Source of the DNA: Anaerolineales bacterium
Lineage (GTDB): Bacteria > Chloroflexota > Anaerolineae > Anaerolineales > UBA4823
Assembly (NCBI GenBank): GCA_025057645.1
Contig: JANXBJ010000001.1
Span: 62,001-126,000, forward strand
Reading direction: 5' to 3'
Length of the DNA stretch: 64,000 nucleotides
In this document: piece after piece, positions 32,919-41,401 of the stretch
Layout of the letters: each line of letters begins with the position of its first letter
Numbering within the stretch: position 1 is the stretch's first letter
The notes under the pieces: model-generated
Told to the model about the DNA's origin: nothing
The model's database searches: none
What the model saw: the letters and a program-made list of their open reading frames with translations, nothing else
Made by a program: the position numbers and the translations under genes

Positions 32919-35544
32919 ATGAAAGGGACACTGTTACATACTCTGAATATTCTTGTTTCATTGTTGGTGGTTTTCTCTCTTGTTACCCCTACCTCTGCAG
33001 CTTCACCGATCTATGTGCGCATAGATGGACATGATACAGAATGCAATGGCACGGCGAATGTTGCTTACTCCGGTAGCGCTAAGCCAAATTGTGCCGTCAG
33101 GACCGTTCAAAAGGGGATTGACCTCGTTGACATAGGGGGGACGGTGTATGTCAATGATGGTGTTTATAATGAGAATATCACCATTCTAAATAAAAACGTG
33201 AAATTACTTTCTATCAATGGGCGCTCCAGCACAACCATTCAGGGAGTGTCAGGGGTCGGAAGTTTGGCAACTTTGCTTGTGGACGGCGCAACGACCGGTG
33301 TTCAGATTGGGGATGTCGGTCACGGATTCACGATTGTCGGAATTGACAATGGCAATCCCGCTGTTGAGAACGCAGCACTATACTTCAGGGGTACACACAG
33401 CAATGCAATCATCAAAGGGAACGAGATAAGGGCAAATGGTGATCACGGGCTTTTATCCGAGTATGGAGCAACGATCACAAATTTCGTGATTGACTCAAAC
33501 ATCTTTTCTGGGAAGACATTTGTTGGTGAGACTCCAGGTGGAGAAGGGCTTGGCGGGCAGTTTACCATTCCGAATGTGCCTCGCCAATTGGTGGTGATGG
33601 GAGGTGGACCTTCGGGTACACTAACAACTGCCGTCCAATTTACGAACAATCAGGTTACCGGCATTGCGGGTGGCGTTAATTCGGATGGCAAAGAACAAGG
33701 AAACACTCTGGTGACCATTGATGCCGACAACAGTCTAATCGAGGGCAACACCTTTGCCGGGGTAACAACGCGAGACGCAGCCAGTCTAAGGGCACGCCGT
33801 CCGGGTACGATTATTAGGAATAACAACTTCTCCAGCGCCGGTTTGACACCCACGACAAGACACTTATTTATCCAAAGTAATCCTCTCACTGATGAACTGG
33901 TTGCGGCAAATACTTTTGATAAGGGCGTATATATTTCTGATCCGTCCGGTGGAGTGGTGGGTATCTCTCTCAAGCCATTCGGCGCAAGTGCCCCTAATGG
34001 CAGTGTAGTCAAAGTCCTTCCCGGGACGTATAACGAGCCCACAGGGGTCGCAATTAATCGCAGAATAACTTTTCTAGGCAGTGGGTCAACCCGTTCAATC
34101 ATCAAAGGGTCGTTCGAAGTCTACACGAATACGGTCACGATCCAGGGTTTCAAGATTGAAAACGGCACGACAAGCGGCGGGGAACTCCATGGGATCTACA
34201 TTGCGGCTGGGCTCTTGGGCGTTCAGATCAGAGATAATTGGCTGGTTGGAACCTGGACCGGAGGGGAAAATAATTTTGTCGGTGGTCGGGGGGTTCTGAC
34301 CGGTTATAACGTCAGCAACCTGACAGTTGAGAACAACGTCATCGAGAAATGGGTCAGCGGCATCTATCTCAACCCAACCGACGGCGCTGTCACCGTCCGC
34401 AACAATGAAATCAAGAACAACTGGGCTGGTGCGGGCACGGATGGTCAAGCCAATGTGCTGTTCAAGAACAATTATTTCATCGGCAACATCGAAGGCATCG
34501 GTGCTTCTGCGGTCGGCGCATCCTTCAAAGTTGAGGAGAATGCCTTCATAGGTAATACCGATGCGGTGAAATGGTATAACGGCATGCCCATTTCAGCGAA
34601 ATTCAATTGGTGGAATGGGAATAAAGGTCCAGTGGTCTCCAGCAATCCGAAGGGGAACGGGCAGCGCATCTCGAGCAACGTCGAATACCGCCCCTGGCTC
34701 TGCGATGGGACGGATGCCCAACCGGGGGTGCCCCGGCTTCCAACCCGCTGCCAACGTGGCCACATGCACCAATCTCGCCACCAAGCTGGTCTTCGCCCAA
34801 TATCCCAGCACTGCCTTCGAAAACATCCCCTTTGAGCAACAACCGGTGGTCCGCGCCGAAGACGATCAGGGCAATCTGGCCATTACTTTTGAGAGCTTCG
34901 TGTTTCTCAGCCTCGCCAATAACCCGGCTGGTGGGTTGCTGTTGCCCGGACCCTATTACAAGAAGGCTGCGGATGGCGTGGCGGCGTTTAGCGGACTTTA
35001 CATCAACAAAGCCGGGCAAGGATACACCCTCAAGGCATTCGGGTTAGGCTCCGGTGGTGATTTCATCCTTGTCGAGGGGCCCGCATTCGAGGTCCGCAAA
35101 CAACAAGCCGACCTCGCTATCACCCTGACCGATAACCCCGACCCAGTGAATGTGGGTGCTGCGCTGAGCTACACGGTCGCCGTCACCAACAACGGGCCGC
35201 ATGTCGCTCAAGCGGTCAGCGTCAGCTTGCTTTTGCCCAACGGTTTTGCCCTGCAGAGCGCCAGCGGCAGCGGTTGGTCCTGCAGCCAAGCCGGCAATAC
35301 CCTCACCTGCAATCGAACCGACCTCCCCAGCGGACAGTCTTCTCAAATCCTCGTCCAAGGCACTGCTCCCGCCCAAGCCGGTTCGATCACAGCTACTGCC
35401 TCGGTGAGTTTGTCGCAGGCTATGGACGACCCCAACTCGGCCAATAACCAAGCCACGGCGACAACCACGGTTGTCGAACTCCCACCCACCGGTCCATCCC
35501 ATTTCCTCTACTTGCCGCTGGTGTTCAAGAGCGGAGCGCCATAG
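32919..35544 (+). CDS. Secreted beta-helix/DUF11 surface protein, frameshifted
   Basis: Start ATG 32919 with AGGAG upstream. The protein has a signal peptide (MKGTLLHTLNILVSLLVVFS ... PTSA), a long right-handed parallel beta-helix region rich in repeated Asn-containing turns (for example NLTVENNVIEKWVSGIYLNP), and a domain of the DUF11 type (ADLAITLTDNPDPVNVGAAL, LSYTVAVTNNGP). The C-terminus is ELPPTGPSHFLYLPLVFK. The reading frame breaks at the GGGGG run 34724-34728: the first frame ends at 34835, while the sequel continues in the +1 frame to 35544. Removing one G joins them as DAQPG-CPGFQPAANVATC. It could be a sequencing error, a mutation or phase variation. Likely an adhesin or matrix protein under c-di-GMP control. 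Confidence 0.8.
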
Positions 35545-35585
35545 GTCGGGTACTCTCCTTAGTCTTGGGAGTCCCCTAGCAGACA

Positions 35586-35667
35586 TCGGATCGCAGGCAT
35601 CCCTGCCTGCGATCCGACATTATTGCGGGTGTCTGCCTGCGCACGATGGTGGGCGATGACGCCCACC
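35586..35667. repeat. Two perfect hairpins between convergent genes
   Basis: TCGGATCGCAGGCA (35586-35599) and its exact complement (35604-35617) form a 14-bp stem with a TCCC loop. GGTGGGCG (35648-35655) and CGCCCACC (35660-35667) form an 8-bp stem with an ATGA loop. They lie between the convergent surface-protein and sortase genes and may terminate both, or be dispersed palindromic repeats. A low-complexity stretch rich in AACTCAAAACCC-like units follows at about 35780-35835. Confidence 0.65.
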
Positions 35668-35837
35668 CTCCATAGCTACCTCTGGGAGCAAGAAGAGGAA
35701 GTCAATGTCGCGAGGACAGCTCCATCGGGATTGAATATCACGCTCACTCCCCCACCACAAAGCCGAGCACCCAGGCTCGGAACTCAAAACCCAAAACCCA
35801 GAACTTCCAACTCACAACTTACAACTCAAAACCCCAT

Positions 35838-36545
35838 TCATTCTACCGGACTCGCAACCACAAACAATCTCCCCCAATTTGCCAAGCCGTTTTGGGCGAT
35901 GCAGGTCTGTAAAGTGACGTGCGGCTCGCCCATATAATAACGGGCAAAGATTTGCGCCGTGCTCAGGATTTCACCCGTCTCCAGGTTCTTGTAGTCGCTG
36001 ATGTTGCTGCCGGGCTGCAGGGCTTGGTAGCGATCAATTTGCCGAACCTGATACAGACGGGTATGCTTGTCATCCGAGACCAAGTAAAATTGATCGCCCA
36101 AGCGCAACAGAAAATAATACTGCCCTGCATGGGTGTTATGCGCCAACAACCCCACGACCTCTTCTTCTGCAAGCATATACTGGGTCAAAACATCCATTTC
36201 CCAGGAGATAAAGCTGTAGTTATTCGGGGGTTGTTGCACAATGCGGGCAGTAAATTTCCCATCGGCGTAAAAACCCCGCCATGCAGAGCTCTGCCCACTG
36301 GTAACTTGGGTGATGAATTCTTCTAGGGTCGGAAAGGTGGGTTCAGGGGTAGGAGTTGGGGTTGGTGTAGGTTGGGTGGTCGACCCTCCAGCCGTTTCTT
36401 CAGGCTTGATCAGGAGTGGCAAAAAGACCTGATGTTGAACTTCTGCTTTTACCGGCGCAATCCTTGCTAGATTTGGCAGGCAAAGGGTTGGCAAGCTGCA
36501 GGCAAAAAAGGCTGCGCTAATCATTCCAACGAGGCGTCTTGTCAT
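35838..36545 (-). CDS. Secreted sortase-like transpeptidase
   Basis: Start ATG 36545 has a perfect AGGAGGAAAG upstream; the product has 235 residues. An N-terminal hydrophobic segment (residues 4-25) is followed by QHQVFLPLLIKPEE, a PT-repeat linker (about 55-70) and a C-terminal domain with sortase hallmarks. These are His136 in VGLLAHNTHAG, the exact TLxTC signature TLQTC with Cys215, and Arg226 in NWGRLFVVA. These are the three catalytic residues of sortases, which cleave a sorting motif and attach proteins to a nucleophile on the surface. Its gene has its own c-di-GMP riboswitch and converges on a surface protein with an LPPTG tail. Confidence 0.75.
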   Translation of the reverse strand: MTRRLVGMISAAFFACSLPTLCLPNLARIAPVKAEVQHQVFLPLLIKPEETAGGSTTQPTPTPTPTPEPTFPTLEEFITQVTSGQSSAWRGFYADGKFTARIVQQPPNNYSFISWEMDVLTQYMLAEEEVVGLLAHNTHAGQYYFLLRLGDQFYLVSDDKHTRLYQVRQIDRYQALQPGSNISDYKNLETGEILSTAQIFARYYMGEPHVTLQTCIAQNGLANWGRLFVVASPVE

Positions 36546-36568
36546 CTTTCCTCCTAGCTGACAAAGAC

Positions 36569-36673
36569 GCCCCGACAAGAAGCCGGATCAGACTTGCCAT
36601 CTGCGGGTCAAGAGCAGCGACAATGCCCCGAGTGCAAATGACAGACGAATTTTGTCTGCGCCTAGCTCGGGGC
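36569..36673 (-). promoter_or_regulatory. Expression platform between riboswitch 2 and the sortase gene
   Basis: On the minus strand, GCCCCGAG (36673-36666) can pair with CTCGGGGC (36632-36625), enclosing a smaller CAGAC/GTCTG hairpin, or with TCGGGGC (36575-36569) close to the ribosome-binding site. The two pairings exclude each other. No T-run follows, so control may be translational. Confidence 0.4.
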
Positions 36674-36737
36674 GGTTCTAGAGGGAAGTCCCCCTGTGGG
36701 AATGGACGGCTAGTAGGTGTGCCACTCATCGCTCGTT

Positions 36738-36816
36738 TTCGGCAGCCTGGCAGTCATAGACAGATCGTCCTTAGACCCATGGCTTTGCGTCGCCGGCTTT
36801 CGCCGGGTTTGCCTTT
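36738..36816 (-). promoter_or_regulatory. c-di-GMP-I (GEMM-I) riboswitch aptamer, copy 2
   Basis: Read on the minus strand the core is complete: GGCAAACC, a P1b hairpin closed by a GAAA tetraloop (GGCGAAAGCC), GACGCAAAGCC, an arm containing CTAAG and CTATGA that resembles the 11-nt receptor for a GAAA tetraloop, and GGCTGCCG. This is a canonical class I c-di-GMP aptamer. It precedes the sortase-like gene by about 190 nt. Confidence 0.94.
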
Positions 36817-37154
36817 GTCGAACGAAAGCTTTCTCTTCCTGCGCGAGGATTGAACCAGATCGCGCTCTTCTAAATTTTAACTGCAAAACTTGGAAAAATT
36901 CCTATTATTATTGTAAGGTAGAGAACTGTATCGACCCTTGGGGGCGGATACCTCCATCTCTGTTTGTAGGCAAGGGGGCCGCTCCTTGCATCTACTCCTT
37001 TTGCCCTCCTCTAGGGGAAGGATGCAGAAAAAGGAGTTCGACCGGCTGCGCCGTTCAACTCACTACCCTGAACCGGCCGGAGGAAGGCGTCAGCCTTTCT
37101 TCGAGTCCTAGCCCGAAGTGCACTCAACGCTCGAGCAGGGCCGGCCCTCGACCC
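36817..37154. other. Intergenic region upstream of riboswitch 2
   Basis: About 340 bp between riboswitch 2 and the end of the DICT-like gene. An AT-rich patch at 36870-36925 could hold the minus-strand promoter for the riboswitch, but no clear -35/-10 pair is visible. A CTCCTTTT ... AAAAGGAG repeat occurs near 36996-37038. Confidence 0.4.
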
Positions 37155-37739
37155 CTAGGGCAGCTCAGGGGGCAAAGGTGGAGGGACTTGGCCGGGGAAG
37201 TTCAGATGGAGCAGGTTAAGCAGCTTATAAGCGAGCTGCTCATCGAACGTGTAAAGTCCTTCGTAGACGCGTTTGGCTACGGGGCTGCCCTGGCTGGGGA
37301 CTTTTTCCTCGGCGACCAAGGTCATGCTGAGGCCGGTGCCGTAGGCCACGACAAACCAGTAGTTGACTAATGGACTGTTGGCGAGTTCGATGAAAGTAGT
37401 GTTTGGCCACCCAGGGAGCTCGGCATCTGCCACGGCATAAAGCCACAGGCCCTGTAACCTTGGGGTGATCTCTTGGTAGCGCTGTCGCTGATCGCGAACG
37501 CGCGAGAGGTACTGAAAACAGACGTGTAGCTGAGCCGGCCGTAAAGACTGGGCGGCGGCGTCTTCAATCAGATGGCTGATCGAGGTCATCGCTTCGACAG
37601 AGAAGATATAGCGGAATTGTGCTTGGCGCAATTGCTCGGGCTTCAGTTCACCAAGAGCAGCTTCGGATTGAGGGGAGAACACAGGTAAAGCCTTGTTGAA
37701 AAACTGGATGAAAAGGGAAACAGCGTCTTGTGTCTGCAT
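37155..37739 (-). CDS. DICT-like sensory-domain protein
   Basis: The 194-residue protein (ATG 37739; a TTG at 37748 is possible) has no membrane segment. The segment RYIFSVEAMTSISHLIEDAA, the FQYLSR...QRYQEI stretch, and SPLVNYWFVVAYGTGLSMTL followed by YEGLYTFDEQLAYKLLNLL resemble the DICT domain, a sensory module usually attached to diguanylate cyclases and histidine kinases. Here it stands alone. It may take part in the c-di-GMP signalling suggested by the neighbouring riboswitches, but this is inference from proximity. A TATAAT lies about 35 bp upstream. Confidence 0.5.
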   Translation of the reverse strand: MQTQDAVSLFIQFFNKALPVFSPQSEAALGELKPEQLRQAQFRYIFSVEAMTSISHLIEDAAAQSLRPAQLHVCFQYLSRVRDQRQRYQEITPRLQGLWLYAVADAELPGWPNTTFIELANSPLVNYWFVVAYGTGLSMTLVAEEKVPSQGSPVAKRVYEGLYTFDEQLAYKLLNLLHLNFPGQVPPPLPPELP

Positions 37740-37912
37740 CGGTGGCAAGTCTCCGCCTTGAAGATTTGGGATCGTAATGCTGATTATATCAAAAGTGTGA
37801 GTTTACCCCAGGCCCTGCGTTCGGTAACATTTTCGCCGGGCCTAACCCAGATTGCTGAACGACATACAGCCCGCCTTAGAGAACCTTGGCACAGTTGTTT
37901 CAAAGGGCGCTC

Positions 37913-38953
37913 TCAGGCCTGAGCGATTTCTCTAACTAATCCCGGTCCTCGATACACTAGGCCAGTGTACACCTGAAGCAGATCTGCTCCTGCGTCCAGC
38001 ATTGCCCTAGCTTGCTCTCGTCCTACAACCCCCCCGACCCCGATCAGCGGCAACCGCTCCCCCGCCCGTCTGCGGATCTTCTTCACAGTCTCCAAACTCA
38101 AGGCGAATAAGGGCAAGCCGCTAAGCCCTCCGTCTTCGCCGGCCGTGGGGCTGAGGGATAGAACGTCCGGCTGCAACCCTTTACGCTGAACAGTCGTGTT
38201 TGTAGCGATGATTCCGTCCATGGCTTGGGTAGTCACTACCTCTAGGATATCGTCTAACTCGCGGTCTTCTAGGTCGGGGGCGATCTTGACTAGGATAGGG
38301 ATGTGCTTTCCTAGCTCGGTTTGGGTTTCCCGGCGGCGTGCATGGAGAGCGCTAAGCAGCTCTTCCAGCGCTTGGCGCGCTTGCAGCCGGCGTAAGCCCA
38401 GAGTGTTGGGGGAGCTGACGTTGACCGCCAGATAGTCGGCTAACGGCGCAAAGACATCAAAAAGAGCAAGATAGTCCTCGGCCGCTCTCTCCAACGGCGT
38501 GGCTTGATTTTTACCCAAGTTGACCCCAAGAACAACTCCTGCAGGACGCTTGCAGCGCAACTGCTGCGCAACGAAGGCCGCTCCTCTTCCGGGAAACCCC
38601 ATACGGTTGATTAGGGCTTGGGCTTCGGGTAAGCGAAATAGACGCGGTTTGGGGTTGCCCGGTTGAGGCTTAGGGGTTACTGTCCCCACCTCGATATGAC
38701 CGAAACCCAAGCAGGATAAACCCTGCCAAGCGATCCCATCCTTATCGTAGCCGGCGGCCAACCCCACCCGGTTGGGAAAGATCAGCCCGAAACACCTTAC
38801 CGGCTGAGAAGGAGTGGTGAAAAGGCTCCTGAGGAGAGAGGCCACTGGCGGGAAGCGGCCACAAACCCTAAGCAGGGACAAAGTAAATTGGTGCACCCAT
38901 TCCGGGTCGAAGCGGAAGAGGAACTGGCGCACCAAAGGATAGAGTTCCGTCAT
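37913..38953 (-). CDS. pyrD: Dihydroorotate dehydrogenase (quinone), class 2
   Basis: PyrD oxidises dihydroorotate to orotate with FMN, passing electrons to membrane quinone in class 2 enzymes. The 346 residues include the N-terminal helical region, FPNRVGLAAGYDKDGIAWQG, GVNLGKNQATPLERAAEDYL, LAVNVSSPNTLGLRRLQ with the catalytic Ser region, and LIGVGGVVGREQARAMLDAG for the phosphate site. It overlaps the pyrFE stop by 4 bp and ends the pyr operon. Confidence 0.95.
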   Translation of the reverse strand: MTELYPLVRQFLFRFDPEWVHQFTLSLLRVCGRFPPVASLLRSLFTTPSQPVRCFGLIFPNRVGLAAGYDKDGIAWQGLSCLGFGHIEVGTVTPKPQPGNPKPRLFRLPEAQALINRMGFPGRGAAFVAQQLRCKRPAGVVLGVNLGKNQATPLERAAEDYLALFDVFAPLADYLAVNVSSPNTLGLRRLQARQALEELLSALHARRRETQTELGKHIPILVKIAPDLEDRELDDILEVVTTQAMDGIIATNTTVQRKGLQPDVLSLSPTAGEDGGLSGLPLFALSLETVKKIRRRAGERLPLIGVGGVVGREQARAMLDAGADLLQVYTGLVYRGPGLVREIAQA

Positions 38954-40398
38954 CCCGTGGCTGTCCTGTGCAGGAAGTCACGCACTGCTTGCGCAGTTTG
39001 AACTTCGATCTTCCCTCGTGCTTCCCAGTAGTTCATCAAGTCGCTAAGCCTGAACACGCTGTGGAGTGCATAGCCCCGTTCTGCGAGTGCCTCCTTGGCT
39101 CCCGACTGACGATCGATCAGAACGACCACGTCTGTGACTCTCAAGCCGGCTTGAGTGAGCTTCGCAATCCCCTCAAACTTACTTTCCCCTGTGGTAGCCA
39201 AATCATCGATCAGCACGATTCGTTCCCCCTCATGGTAGTCCCCTTCGATTTGAGCTTGGGTGCCGTATTCCTTGACTTCCCGTCGCGGGTAGATCCAAGG
39301 GTAGCCGCCTTGGAGGCTGATGGCAGCGGCAATCGGCAAAGCGGCATAGGGAATGGCTGCGAGGCGGTCGAAGGTTAGAGACCTCAAGATCGGCAGATAG
39401 GCTGCGGCCACCTCGGCGAGCAGGGAGGGATATCCAATGAGCCGGCGCAAGTCGATGTAAATGGGCGAGACCAGGCCTGATTTCAGGGTGAACCGCCCGA
39501 AACAGACGCAACCGCTTTCCAGTAAGGCGTCCGCCACGCTTCGAAGTTGCGGCTGGAAAAATGCCGACTCGGAGGGAGCGCTCTGCTTCTCTCGGAGAAG
39601 TTTATTGCGCAGATAGTTAATTTGCTCCCTATACTGCCGAGCTGCTTGGGCGGGATCGGGATGGCGGGCGATCGAGCGCGAAACGTTGATCAGGGTTCCC
39701 AAGCCGTCCGAGCGCAATCCGGCTCGCAGGGCAAGCTCCAGATCTCCTCCCTGAGCGCCCACCCCGGGGATTAGCAGCCACATTTCGGGCACAATTGCGC
39801 GGATGCGCTCGATGGCTTGGGGATAGGTGGCTCCGGCCACCAAGCCGACGTTCTTGAGGCGGTTGAGTTGCCTCGCCATTCGGGCGACGCGTTCAAAGAG
39901 CCGTTCTATTCCCACCTCGCCGTCGAGGCAGCGCGCTTCTTGGAGGAAATCAGCCGTGGGGTTAGAGGTCTTGCAGAGGAGAAAAGCCCCCTTCTGTGCG
40001 GTGGCGAGGAAGGGCTGAAGCGCACCCTCCCCTAAATAGGGGTTGACCGTAACGGCATCCGCTCCGAGCCACCCGAACGCAGCTCGAGCGTAAGCCTCCG
40101 CCGAAGAGGCAATATCCCCTCGCTTGGCATCTAGGATTGTCGGAATTTCTTCGGGGATGGAGGATATGACCTCTTTTAGAACCTTCCATCCCTCGCCGCC
40201 AAACGCTTCGAAAAAAGCGCTATTGGGTTTGAACGCAGCCGCAAAGGGAGCGCAAAGTTCGACAAGCGTATGGCAATATCGAGAAAGGGCTGCTGCTGTG
40301 GGTTCTAAGAGGTCCTGCGGGTGAGGGTCAATGCCGATGCATAGCAGCGAATTGGCCTTCCGACAACGTTCCTCTAGCTTTTCGATAAAGGATTTCAT
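38950..40398 (-). CDS. pyrFE: Bifunctional orotidine-5'-phosphate decarboxylase / orotate phosphoribosyltransferase
   Basis: One 482-residue chain performs the last two steps to UMP. Residues 1-275 are a type-2 OMP decarboxylase: LLCIGIDPHPQDLL, the catalytic ILDAKRGDIASSAEAYARAA near 90, and GAQGGDLELALRAGLRSDGL. Residues about 290-480 are an orotate phosphoribosyltransferase: RFTLKSGLVSPIYIDLR and the PRPP loop RIVLIDDLATTGESKFEG. The order is decarboxylase first, the reverse of the animal UMP synthase. It lies 7 bp after pyrB. Confidence 0.95.
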   Translation of the reverse strand: MKSFIEKLEERCRKANSLLCIGIDPHPQDLLEPTAAALSRYCHTLVELCAPFAAAFKPNSAFFEAFGGEGWKVLKEVISSIPEEIPTILDAKRGDIASSAEAYARAAFGWLGADAVTVNPYLGEGALQPFLATAQKGAFLLCKTSNPTADFLQEARCLDGEVGIERLFERVARMARQLNRLKNVGLVAGATYPQAIERIRAIVPEMWLLIPGVGAQGGDLELALRAGLRSDGLGTLINVSRSIARHPDPAQAARQYREQINYLRNKLLREKQSAPSESAFFQPQLRSVADALLESGCVCFGRFTLKSGLVSPIYIDLRRLIGYPSLLAEVAAAYLPILRSLTFDRLAAIPYAALPIAAAISLQGGYPWIYPRREVKEYGTQAQIEGDYHEGERIVLIDDLATTGESKFEGIAKLTQAGLRVTDVVVLIDRQSGAKEALAERGYALHSVFRLSDLMNYWEARGKIEVQTAQAVRDFLHRTATG

Positions 40399-40405
40399 CT
40401 CCGGA

Positions 40406-41398
40406 TCAGGCTCTCCCGAGAACCATGGCTAAGAGCGCCATGCGCACATACAAACCGTATTCCATTTGACGGAAATAAGCGGCCCGCGGATCGGTGTCAA
40501 ATTCGGGGCTGATCTCCCCGACGCGAGGGAAGGGGTGCATGACGATCATCCGGTCTTTCGCCTCGCGCATCACTTCGGGGGTGATCACATAAGCGTCCTT
40601 AACGCTTTCATACTCCTCCAGATTCTCAAAGCGCTCCTTCTGCACTCGGGTCACATAAAGAACATCGGTTTGGGCTAGCACTTCATCGAGTGTGGTATAT
40701 TCCTTTTGGACGATGTTCTTTTCGTTCAACTCTTGAACGATCTCTGCTGGCATGCGCAGGATTTCGGGGGAGACATAGTTAATTTTGACATCGTAGAGCG
40801 AGAGCAGACGGGCTAAGGAGTGCACTGTGCGCCCGTATTTCAAGTCTCCCAGCATCGTAACGGTCAAGCCGTCAACCTGACCCAGCTCGCTGACAATCGT
40901 GAACAGGTCTAACAGAGCTTGGGTGGGATGCTCGCCAACCCCATCCCCGGCGTTGATAATTGGTTTTCTAGCATACTGCGCAGCAAGCGCCGAGGCGCCG
41001 ATTTCCGGGTGGCGCAAGACGATCACATCGGCATAACACTCAAGAGTCCGCACCGTGTCGGGCAAGGATTCCCCCTTGGCCACAGAAGAATACCGCACTT
41101 CGTTGATGGGGATCACGCTGCCGCCCAGGCGCTCCATCGCTGCGGTAAACGAAGAGGAGGTGCGAGTAGAAGGCTCGTAAAACAGATTGGCCAGAATTTT
41201 GCCCTTCAGCAGATCAAATGTGCCGATGCGCTCGACCATCTCACGCATCTCATGGGCAACGCCAAAGATGTACTCTAAATCGGCGCGGTTGAATTGCTTG
41301 ACCGAGAGGATGTCCTTCCCGTAAAAGCGACCGGTGCGTTGCTCACCGAAGGGTAGATAAGGGCTTTGCTTGCGGAAAGGGGGAGAGTACGTAACCAT
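40406..41398 (-). CDS. pyrB: Aspartate carbamoyltransferase catalytic subunit
   Basis: PyrB condenses carbamoyl phosphate with aspartate. The 330 residues contain the carbamoyl-phosphate motif [20 protein letters not shown] near 70, the flexible loop [13 protein letters not shown], and [20 protein letters not shown] near 150. No regulatory pyrI gene follows, so allosteric control by the usual subunit is not expected. It is 4 bp from pyrC. Confidence 0.96.
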   Translation of the reverse strand: MVTYSPPFRKQSPYLPFGEQRTGRFYGKDILSVKQFNRADLEYIFGVAHEMREMVERIGTFDLLKGKILANLFYEPSTRTSSSFTAAMERLGGSVIPINEVRYSSVAKGESLPDTVRTLECYADVIVLRHPEIGASALAAQYARKPIINAGDGVGEHPTQALLDLFTIVSELGQVDGLTVTMLGDLKYGRTVHSLARLLSLYDVKINYVSPEILRMPAEIVQELNEKNIVQKEYTTLDEVLAQTDVLYVTRVQKERFENLEEYESVKDAYVITPEVMREAKDRMIVMHPFPRVGEISPEFDTDPRAAYFRQMEYGLYVRMALLAMVLGRA

Positions 41399-41401
41399 CG
41401 C

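Noticed and set aside
34603-35019. 138-codon minus-strand frame inside the surface-protein gene
   Set aside because: Antisense to the DUF11-containing part, whose forward reading has clear domain patterns.
36717-37370. 217-codon plus-strand frame
   Set aside because: It crosses riboswitch 2 and is antisense to the DICT-like gene; cysteine/serine-rich composition is that of a shadow frame.
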